From Epilithonimonas hominis (GTDB taxonomy: Bacteria > Bacteroidota > Bacteroidia > Flavobacteriales > Weeksellaceae), in the NCBI RefSeq assembly GCF_003730015.1, contig NZ_RJTU01000018.1:1-64000 (forward strand): 64,000 nucleotides of DNA, read 5' to 3'. Position numbers and translations under genes: made by a program. This document shows, piece by piece, positions 43,419 through 50,257 of the stretch (positions are counted from its first letter, which is position 1; each line of letters starts with the position of its first letter). The notes beneath the pieces are model-generated. The model saw only the letters and a list, made by a program, of their open reading frames with translations, was not told the DNA's origin and searched no databases.

Positions 43419-43508
43419 ATTTTACCGTAATATTTACTTACAATCCGTAAGAAAGTGGAACTGCAGTGTTTGGCATAAGATGTTTATAAAATCGAAACTT
43501 TTCAAATA
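43419..43508 (-). pseudogene. Remnant of a second C39 ABC exporter gene
   Basis: About 90 bp match, base by base with many substitutions, the first 30 codons of the intact exporter (36570-36658). In one frame it reads AKHCSSTFLRIVSKYYGKI against LKDCGPTCLRIISKFYGKT. The catalytic Cys region has changed (CGPTC to CSSTF) and the beginning is in another frame. It is a dead fragment of an exporter that once followed the GLPGLI copy 2 gene. Confidence 0.7.
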
Positions 43509-43517
43509 TTTGAATGT

Positions 43518-44351
43518 TTACTTTGAATTTTTAGGATAATTAATCTTTTCAGAGAGATTCATTGGATTGTTATTTTTAATTAACATTTCTCGTTCATCAA
43601 GAGTCATCTGTCTATAATCTGGTTTAATTTTGTTTCCATCCTTATCACTAAATGTCATTTCGACTTCTCCATCTCCAAATTTCCATTCTCTGAAAGGGTC
43701 TTGATAATATTCTATAAAAATTTTGAAAAGTTTTTTTTGGCTGACTTGAATTTTATTATTTTGAGAAAACGTGTAATTGAATTCTTTTTTATTTCTTTTT
43801 TCAACTTTATAAAGTTCGACTATGTAATTGTCCTTTCTATCTTTTATATAGGTTATTAACCCTGGCAATCCGTGAAATTTAAATGGACCGTCTTGGATAG
43901 CAATATCATTAGTAAACCAAGCTTCCCAACTTCTACCTCCATATTCAAGAATTGCTTTTTGACAATTGTAGATATCCGTTATTTTCTTCTCATTAGTTAT
44001 TTTCCAATTGAAATTTTCTTTAGTCGTTACTTCATAGTCGTTTGTTAATAAATTGGTAACTTTAACAACATTAGAATTGCTGTAAGTTTTTGTGATGATT
44101 GAATGAATATCACCATAGCCAAAATTTGATTTCCTTTTTATACCCGAATTAAGAATTGAGTCGCTTCTAAATTGTTTAACAGATGAAAATCTTGATGAAT
44201 TACCATCGCTGATTAATAGCATATCTTCAGTGAAAATTTTATCCGGTATATTTTTTTTATACTTTACTTGATAATAGAAATAATATTCTTGTGCATTTGT
44301 AATATTAGTAGTAAATAAAAACAGTAATATTAATATGATTGTTTTATGCAT
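43518..44351 (-). CDS. GLPGLI family protein, copy 2
   Basis: The 277-residue secreted protein (signal peptide to about NITNAQE) has the signature FHGLPGLITYIKD preceded by YGGRSWEAWFTNDIAI, as in copy 1 at 39981-40820. It lies between remnants of a SPASM maturase gene (upstream) and of an exporter gene (downstream). It is therefore the surviving gene of a second, decayed grasp-with-spasm cassette. Confidence 0.87.
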   Translation of the reverse strand: MHKTIILILLFLFTTNITNAQEYYFYYQVKYKKNIPDKIFTEDMLLISDGNSSRFSSVKQFRSDSILNSGIKRKSNFGYGDIHSIITKTYSNSNVVKVTNLLTNDYEVTTKENFNWKITNEKKITDIYNCQKAILEYGGRSWEAWFTNDIAIQDGPFKFHGLPGLITYIKDRKDNYIVELYKVEKRNKKEFNYTFSQNNKIQVSQKKLFKIFIEYYQDPFREWKFGDGEVEMTFSDKDGNKIKPDYRQMTLDEREMLIKNNNPMNLSEKINYPKNSK

Positions 44352-44363
44352 TTTTTTTAAATT

Positions 44364-44520
44364 TTATTTGAATTCTCCTGTAAACGGATTATAATTACAC
44401 TTTAATGGTTTCGAAAATATATCATTATCATCTTCTACATAAACTCGACAGTCAGTGCAGATATAGCGAAACTCACAATTTTTACAAACATTGATATTGT
44501 CCTTTTGTATACTCCAGCTT
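44364..44520 (-). pseudogene. Remnant of a second gwsS gene (SPASM end)
   Basis: A minus-strand frame of 51 codons reads NINVCKNCEFRYICTDCRVY then FSKPLKCNYNP before its stop, matching the SPASM end of gwsS (DIDICKICEYRYVCTDCRAF, SQPLKCGYNP). There is no start codon and the rest of the gene is missing. Upstream, the match stops at an AAAAGCT shared with the conserved precursor leader, which suggests a deletion joined the two. Confidence 0.8.
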
Positions 44521-44533
44521 TTCGGATGCCGCT
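44515..44533 (-). repeat. Partial copy of the precursor leader sequence
   Basis: On the minus strand AGCGGCATCCGAAAAGCT, as in front of precursors B and C, here fused to the gwsS remnant. It marks the place of a lost precursor or a recombination end point. Confidence 0.55.
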
Positions 44534-44595
44534 TTTATTATTTTTTCTACCGATAAATCTAAAACGTTAACATCAGAAATCACAACAAATACTTT

Positions 44596-44613
44596 ATAGA
44601 TTTATAAATTTAT
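44596..44613. promoter_or_regulatory. Palindromic operator-like element 3
   Basis: Eighteen bases around tatagatttataaatttat with one mismatch. It lies upstream of the decayed second grasp-with-spasm cassette and just after the S9 hydrolase gene. Confidence 0.6.
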
Positions 44614-44649
44614 GCCAATAATTAAAAAAAATAGCTGGTATCGAACCAC

Positions 44650-45564
44650 TTACAGCGTTTCTTTAAAATAATGTATTATTTGGCTTATCAAATTGTCTGT
44701 ATTGTTGTTTATGCCGTGATTGGCATCCTCATAGACTAATAGTCTTGTGGAGAAATTATTCGATTTCAATTTCTCAAACAATAAAAAAGCATTGTTGACA
44801 TTAACTCTTTCATCATTAGCCCCGTGAATAATAAAATTTTTCAACTGTTTGTTTTTTATTAATGGTATAGCTAACAATGAAGAGCGTTTGTCCAATTCTT
44901 TTTGGGGATTTTTGTCAAAATCGGGGATGAGTTCTTTATAAAGCTCGTACATTTCCGGTCTGTCCTTCTGGTTTAAATCCGCAATTCCTCCAATTGTAAC
45001 ATTTGCTTTTACTTTATCCGTTTCTTTTAGCAACAAAAAATTGGTCATTGAACCTCTGCTAACTCCCAACATCCCGATCTTATTAGAATCTGCGTTGTTT
45101 TGATGATTAATAACCTCAAATATTTCCAGAACATCTCCAATATCTTTTCCCCCAAATTCATCTTTTCCTTCACTTCGTCCACTTCCTCTCAATTGTGAAC
45201 CGATAACTACAAACCCTTTAGCCGCTATTTTTGATAAAAAATTCGTAAGTGTTGGTATTGTTACTGCTCCCAATTCTTTGTTTCCTCCTCGATTGAAAAT
45301 AATTACAGGATATGTACCTTTGGCTTTTGGCTCTATTAAAAAACCTCTTATTTTGAGATTATCATAAGACTGATAATTGTATCCATAAATATTAACAGAG
45401 TCGAGATATTTATACTCTTCCTTATAAACAGATTTTCCATTTTTATTTTTTATGATATATTCCTCAAACTTCTCTGGAAATGTCTGTTCAAGGTTAACCA
45501 ATGAGTTTTGTGAGTTGAATAACCCTGACAGAAACAGTAAATACAAGTAAAATAGTCTTTTCAT
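44650..45564 (-). CDS. Secreted S9-like serine hydrolase
   Basis: The 304-residue alpha/beta hydrolase has a signal peptide (to about LFNSQN) and a complete catalytic triad: S169 in GVSRGS, D251 in HGANDERV and H283 in DANHGIN, with GSQLRGSGRSEG as oxyanion part. It resembles prolyl-oligopeptidase-type (S9) peptidases without the propeller domain. It overlaps the GRDP-like gene by 4 bp and is downstream of precursor C. It could trim the exported peptide or protect the producer. Confidence 0.8.
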   Translation of the reverse strand: MKRLFYLYLLFLSGLFNSQNSLVNLEQTFPEKFEEYIIKNKNGKSVYKEEYKYLDSVNIYGYNYQSYDNLKIRGFLIEPKAKGTYPVIIFNRGGNKELGAVTIPTLTNFLSKIAAKGFVVIGSQLRGSGRSEGKDEFGGKDIGDVLEIFEVINHQNNADSNKIGMLGVSRGSMTNFLLLKETDKVKANVTIGGIADLNQKDRPEMYELYKELIPDFDKNPQKELDKRSSLLAIPLIKNKQLKNFIIHGANDERVNVNNAFLLFEKLKSNNFSTRLLVYEDANHGINNNTDNLISQIIHYFKETL

Positions 45565-46010
45565 CTTCGCAGTCTTTTTATGTTTTCAATAGAATATTTT
45601 TCAGGGAATTCTTCATACCAAGTTAACAAAGTTTTTTCTCCCAGATAATCGTAAACCCCTTCGTATAATTTTTCAAGTTTATTTTTATGCTCTTCTATAT
45701 TAAATGAATCATTATACCATTCTCCTTTCTTTCTTTTTTCAGGTTGATGGTGTATGTACCTTCCAAAATGATTCATACAAAAGTTTTCGTAATCTTGTGT
45801 GAATAAAATAAAGTTATGCCACATTTCATCAATGATTAATGTAGAATCATCAATAAAAACACCATCAATTTTATTTCCTAACCAAAGCCATTTTAATGTT
45901 TCATTAAATATTTTTGAGGCCTCTTTCTGCTCAATGTCATACATCATCAAAAAACGGTCAACAACATCTTCATTTTTATAAGCAAGTACATCATTTAAAC
46001 TTTTTTCCAT
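45561..46010 (-). CDS. GRDP/DUF1399-like protein next to precursor C
   Basis: The 149-residue cytoplasmic protein contains IDEMWHNFILFTQDYENFC and YIHHQPEK, a pattern like the N-terminal part of glycine-rich-domain proteins (GRDP-like, DUF1399). The conserved His and Cys could bind metal. It is the only gene between precursor C and the S9 hydrolase, so it may be the enzyme or leader-binding protein that modifies peptide C. That role is inference; the family's biochemistry is unknown. Confidence 0.6.
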   Translation of the reverse strand: MEKSLNDVLAYKNEDVVDRFLMMYDIEQKEASKIFNETLKWLWLGNKIDGVFIDDSTLIIDEMWHNFILFTQDYENFCMNHFGRYIHHQPEKRKKGEWYNDSFNIEEHKNKLEKLYEGVYDYLGEKTLLTWYEEFPEKYSIENIKRLRR

Positions 46011-46024
46011 AATAGTTGAAATTT

Positions 46025-46055
46025 ATGAAGGAATGAATTAGTTCCATTCCTTCAT
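46025..46055 (-). promoter_or_regulatory. Hairpin after precursor C
   Basis: A perfect 11-bp stem (atgaaggaatg/cattccttcat) with a 9-nt loop lies between precursor C and the GRDP-like gene. It may stabilise the short precursor mRNA or limit read-through. There is no long T run after it. Confidence 0.6.
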
Positions 46056-46072
46056 AGTTTAATGAAAGATTT

Positions 46073-46264
46073 TTACGCCTGCCCGGTAGTTCCACCACCA
46101 GGATTTTGTGGAGGAGTTACTGTGCATATGTAGCATTGTGTAATAACAATCGGTTTAGGAGGAACTGTACAAGCGACACCGCCATAAATCCCTTTTAAAC
46201 CCTCGATTTTTTTCTTTAACAAATCATCAATAACTTTCTTTTTCTTGTTATCTTTAGTATTCAT
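46073..46264 (-). CDS. Precursor peptide C
   Basis: With the ATG at 46264 the peptide has 63 residues (an upstream ATG at 46294 would add 10). The leader is Lys-rich (KKKKVIDDLLKKKIEGLKGI) and ends in Gly-Gly at residues 28-29. The core VACTVPPKPIVITQCYICTV is followed by a Pro/Gly-rich tail and has three Cys. It should be exported by the C39 transporter. It is preceded by the conserved leader and a 42-bp palindrome. Confidence 0.75.
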   Translation of the reverse strand: MNTKDNKKKKVIDDLLKKKIEGLKGIYGGVACTVPPKPIVITQCYICTVTPPQNPGGGTTGQA

Positions 46265-46282
46265 AACTAAAAAATTAAATAT

Positions 46283-46313
46283 TTTCCTACTCATTAGCTT
46301 TTCGGATTCCGCT
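46283..46313 (-). promoter_or_regulatory. Conserved 5' leader of precursor C
   Basis: On the minus strand AGCGGAATCCGAAAAGCTAA then GAGTAGGAAA, nearly identical to the leader of precursor B. The two precursors themselves differ, so the conserved part is the transcribed leader. Confidence 0.55.
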
Positions 46314-46356
46314 TTTTATTATAGAGCAAACGTAGAATTTAAACTTATTCCAATAA

Positions 46357-46398
46357 AAAATTCCATTTATAGATTTATAAATCTATAAATGGAATTTT
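46357..46398. promoter_or_regulatory. Palindromic operator-like element 4 (42-bp perfect palindrome)
   Basis: Every base from 46357 to 46398 pairs around the centre at 46377/46378; the core is tatagatttataaatctata flanked by ttccattta and its complement. It lies 24 bp after the stop of the TPR-AraC gene and 93 bp before precursor C. It may be both an operator and, because it ends in T, a terminator. Confidence 0.8.
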
Positions 46399-46422
46399 AC
46401 AAAACAATTGAAAATAAACTAT

Positions 46423-48117
46423 TTAAGAGTTTATCTCCGTGATATATGTACTAACGGTGGTCCCTGTTTGTCTTTTGAAAGCTATTGTAAAAGCTTGCTC
46501 ATTGTTATATCCTAACTCTTCAGCAATACTACTGATTTTATAGGAACGCAGTTTTTTGTTTTCCGCAAGTTGCTTAATTGCATAGTTAATTCTTAACTCG
46601 TTCAAATAGCTTGCGAAATTTTTCTGTTTATGCGTATTAATAACATCGGATAAATATGTAGAATTGGTATTGAGTGCTTTAGACAGAATGTTTAAAGTAA
46701 TACCTTTTTCTAAAAATCCCTTATTATTTTCAAAATCAGTCAGACCGTTAATAATGGCTGAATAAACATCTTGCGAAACCGGTTTGAATTTTTTCTTCTC
46801 CTTTCCATTCAATACAGGTATTTCAATAGGAGCCGTAGGAATAGCTTCTGGTTTATTTTTAAACTCTTCAAGTGACTTTAACAGTTCCTGCGCTCGAATT
46901 ATGTATTTTTTTTCTCTCTTTTTAGCCATTCTATAAAGTATTCCCGAAAAAATCATTACAATTAAAAGCAAGAAAACCAATAATATAGACGTAAACTTTG
47001 TTGTTTTAAGTTCTTTCAGAATCTTTTCTCTCTGTTCTATCAATTGGGCAGTGTCATACTGTTTAGGAAGTTCTCTGGAAACATATTTGAAATCAGTATC
47101 TAAGTATTTATTAATATCCAAAAGTCTTTCTACATAGTAAAGCTGCTTCTCATTATCCCCATTCTCTTTATAAAAATCTATTAAAAAGGAGTATACATTT
47201 TTCAATTCTGGAAAAGTGTATTTGTCCTTTATTACAATTGAATCCAGCTTTGTAAAATATGTAATTGCTTTGTCTATTTTATTCAGGCCAATATAAGATT
47301 CTCCCAGATACATTAAAGAATAATTGATTTCCCGTTTATCATCACCTTTAACGAAGAAATCCATACACTGGTTAAATGTATTAATGGCATTTTGATAATT
47401 TCTTGCTTTTAAATTATAAACACCAAAAGAAGAGAGATAAGCATTATAAAAACGGGATTTTTTATTGTTAGAATTAAGTTCTAAACCTTCTAAAATCATT
47501 GTTTTGGCAGAATCTAATTTATTCAAATCCAAATAGGTTTCTGCCAAATTCAAATGAACTTCTTGTCTTTCGAGATTTGTTAAATAGCTAGAGTTATGAA
47601 GAATCTTGCTAAGCGATTTTGCAGCTTCCTGATGATTTCCGATAAAGTTATTCAAATAAGCAATTCTGATTTCTGCAAACTCAATTTGTCTTTCATCATT
47701 TTTCTGTTTAGCATATTTCAATCCTTCCAAATAATTTTGGAGTGCTTCAGTTCTCTTATCGTTTTGATCATAGAGTTTTCCTTTCAAAAGGTATACTCTT
47801 GCAGGATATGCTTCTTGATTAGATAATTTTGAAGAGATCATTTTAAGTGAGTCAATATAGGTAAGACTTTTAGGAAATTCTTCTGAAAAGCCAACCAATA
47901 CATATCCTTCTGCAATTTTATTTATATTGTTTTCTCTTTTTGATTTGTCAAGATAAATTTTGGATGTTTCTCTTACTTTGTCAATTTCATTCTTTGAATA
48001 ATAATCTTGAATTAATTTATTCATCTCAACATAACTTAATCTCTGAGATATTTTCGTATTTTGAGAAAATAAAAACATAGAGATAAAGGAAAAGAGTATG
48101 GCAATAATGTGTCTCAT
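46423..48117 (-). CDS. TPR-AraC family membrane regulator
   Basis: The 564-residue protein has a signal or membrane N-terminus, a run of TPR-like repeats (about 60-340), a membrane helix (about 370-392, ILLVFLLLIVMIFSGILY) and a C-terminal AraC-type DNA-binding domain (about 455-560: LNILSKALNTNSTYLSDVI, ISSIAEELGYNNEQAFTIAFKRQTG). Such one-protein sensors detect a periplasmic signal and act on DNA inside. It lies between palindromic elements 4 and 5 and is the obvious candidate to bind all five elements. Confidence 0.85.
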   Translation of the reverse strand: MRHIIAILFSFISMFLFSQNTKISQRLSYVEMNKLIQDYYSKNEIDKVRETSKIYLDKSKRENNINKIAEGYVLVGFSEEFPKSLTYIDSLKMISSKLSNQEAYPARVYLLKGKLYDQNDKRTEALQNYLEGLKYAKQKNDERQIEFAEIRIAYLNNFIGNHQEAAKSLSKILHNSSYLTNLERQEVHLNLAETYLDLNKLDSAKTMILEGLELNSNNKKSRFYNAYLSSFGVYNLKARNYQNAINTFNQCMDFFVKGDDKREINYSLMYLGESYIGLNKIDKAITYFTKLDSIVIKDKYTFPELKNVYSFLIDFYKENGDNEKQLYYVERLLDINKYLDTDFKYVSRELPKQYDTAQLIEQREKILKELKTTKFTSILLVFLLLIVMIFSGILYRMAKKREKKYIIRAQELLKSLEEFKNKPEAIPTAPIEIPVLNGKEKKKFKPVSQDVYSAIINGLTDFENNKGFLEKGITLNILSKALNTNSTYLSDVINTHKQKNFASYLNELRINYAIKQLAENKKLRSYKISSIAEELGYNNEQAFTIAFKRQTGTTVSTYITEINS

Positions 48118-48222
48118 TAAAATTAATATTTTTTTTTGAGATTATAAATTTACATATAATCTTTACAAAGAAAAATAGCAAGATTATTAAATGTTTCCTT
48201 GAACAAGGAAGACCAATTAATT

Positions 48223-48268
48223 AAAAACAAATATTTATAGATTTATAAATTTATAAATATTTGTTTTT
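48223..48268. promoter_or_regulatory. Palindromic operator-like element 5 (46 bp)
   Basis: An inverted repeat of 46 bp with a single mismatched pair (48240/48251). It lies between the divergent TPR-AraC gene (start 48117) and precursor D (start 48315), so it could control both. The core again is tatagatttataaat. Confidence 0.8.
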
Positions 48269-48314
48269 TTTTCTTCATTAGGAACTCAGTCCTTTGTGTC
48301 AAAATTTTACTAAA

Positions 48315-48476
48315 ATGAAAAATAAAGGCAAGAACCAAAAGAAGCTATCTTTAAAAAAAATTCAGATTGCAAAGTTAAACAACATAAAAGGTGGCGATTC
48401 TACTAAGCAAAATTGTGAAAATCCAGACAATGGAAGTACTCCAAAGGAAACTGTATATACAATCGGTACCAATTAA
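48315..48476 (+). CDS. Precursor peptide D, class I lanthipeptide-like
   Basis: The 53-residue peptide starts best at 48315. Its leader KKLSLKKIQIAKLNNIKGG is the form seen in Bacteroidota class I lanthipeptide precursors, with Gly-Gly at 26-27. The core (DSTKQNCENPDNGSTPKETV plus a short tail) has five Ser/Thr and one Cys. It precedes the broken peptidase and the LanB genes. The stretch KLSLKK suits LanB leader recognition. Confidence 0.82.
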   Translation: MKNKGKNQKKLSLKKIQIAKLNNIKGGDSTKQNCENPDNGSTPKETVYTIGTN

Positions 48477-48489
48477 AGTAATCTGATTT

Positions 48490-50243
48490 ATGCAGAAAAC
48501 ATTCGGCTTCATTGTTACAGTTTTTTCTGTTATCACATTAAGTGCTAAGGAAAAAAGCATAGCCCAATCAAAAGTGGGCAATAACGGTAATATTGTGGAC
48601 GAATTCAGAAACCTTGAAGATTTAAAGGATTCTGCTGTCATAAGTTGGATGACAGAGGAAACGAAAAATTCAGATGATATTCTGAATAAAATCCCAAACA
48701 AAAACCGCTACCTTGAAAAAAGGTTAGAATTAGAGAAAAGAACAGGTTTTGCTGCCTCTAATCTCAAAATTACAGCCAACGACGACTTCTTCTACATTAA
48801 AAGAAATGCAGGAGAAACAGCTAAAGTTTACTTTAGAAAAGGGTTTAGAGGTGCAGAACAACTATTGTATGATCCTACTTATTATCAATCTCCTGCTCAA
48901 AATGTGGGAGATTTTTCTAAACATGAATTTGTTATAAATACCATCAGCCCAAGCTGGGATGGGAGGAAAACAGCCGTTTCCCTTTCGGAGAAAGGAAAAG
49001 AAATGTCTGAAATAGTCGTTATTGATGTGGGAAGTAAAAAAATACTTCCCAATGTGATTACCCAGACAAAACCATCATCCATTGGAGGAATCAATTGGCT
49101 GTCTGACAGCAGCGGTTTCTTTTATGTTTACTATCCCGAAACTGGTGGCAATGCTAAAACATTTGCCAAAAACACAAAGTCAATTTTATATAAACTCGGT
49201 ACAAATCCAGAAAATAGGAATGTTGTGTTTTCCAAAGACAACAATCCGGATTTGCCTATTGCAGAAGAAAAATATCCTGTCGTGTTGGCTTTCAATAAAA
49301 ACGACCCTTATTACATCGGGATTTTGGTAGATGTCGAAGATTACAGACAAACCTTTATTATTAAAAAAGAAGATTTGCTGGACGGAAAGAAAAACTGGAA
49401 GCCTTTATACGGAAAAGAGGATAAAATTACCAGCATCAGATTGTATGGAAAAGAACTGTACTATTTGTCCGGTAAAAACTCTCCCAATCTCAAATTATGC
49501 CAAGCAGATATTGAAAACCCTCGGTTTCAAGAACCAAAAATCATTGTTCCGGAAAGAAAAGATGAAGTCATTTTTCAGTTTTTACTTACCAGAGACGGCA
49601 TTTATTACACTACGGTCAAAAATGGTGTGGAAGCCAAACTTTACCATTTTAACAATGGTAAAGAAAGACAGATTAAACTTCCTTATGTTTCCGGTAGCAT
49701 TAATTTGCAGGCAAAAGGGAAAGACTTTTCGGATATTTGGATAAGCTGTTCCGGCTGGACAAGCGAAGAAAAAAGGTTCAGATACATCGCAGAAACCAAT
49801 TCGTTTGAACTCGAAAGTATGACTCCTCTTGTCGATTATCCCGAATTTAAGGACATAATTGCTGAAGAAATAACCGTAAAATCCCACGATGGAGAACATG
49901 TTCCGCTGACCTTAGATTATCATAAGAATCTCAAAAAAAATGGACAGGCACCGACTATTATTTATGGTTATGGGGCATTTGGCGAAATAAAGGTACAAAA
50001 TATCCTTCTGCGCTTATTCTCACAGGAATACATGATACGAGAATTGCACCTTGGCAATCAGCAAAGTTTGCAGCCAAAATGAAATCTTTCACAAATTCAT
50101 CAAACCCAGTTTTGCTAAAAGTCGATATGGATTCCGGACACAGAATAGAAGATCCGGTTCTCAAAATCCACGAAAGGAATTCACTGATTTTCGCTTATAC
50201 GTTTTGGCAATTGGGACATCCCGATTACCAGCCCAAAGAATAA
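48490..50243 (+). pseudogene. Prolyl oligopeptidase gene broken by internal deletion
   Basis: The first 495 codons encode a secreted prolyl oligopeptidase: signal peptide, beta-propeller, and the start of the catalytic domain up to IIYGYGAFGE. There the reading frame breaks (near 49985-49995). The C-terminal part continues in another frame as KGTKYPSALILTG, HDTRIAPWQS (catalytic Asp), DMDSGHRIED (catalytic His) and stops at 50243. About 150-160 residues holding the catalytic Ser are missing. The gene would have trimmed peptide D; it cannot make an active enzyme now. Confidence 0.85.
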
Positions 50244-50257
50244 TCTTTAATACACAA

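Noticed and set aside
50051-50257. N-terminal extension of the LanB frame
   Set aside because: The extra 69 residues do not resemble LanB and overlap the C-terminal remnant of the prolyl oligopeptidase; the start at 50258 gives a typical LanB N-terminus.
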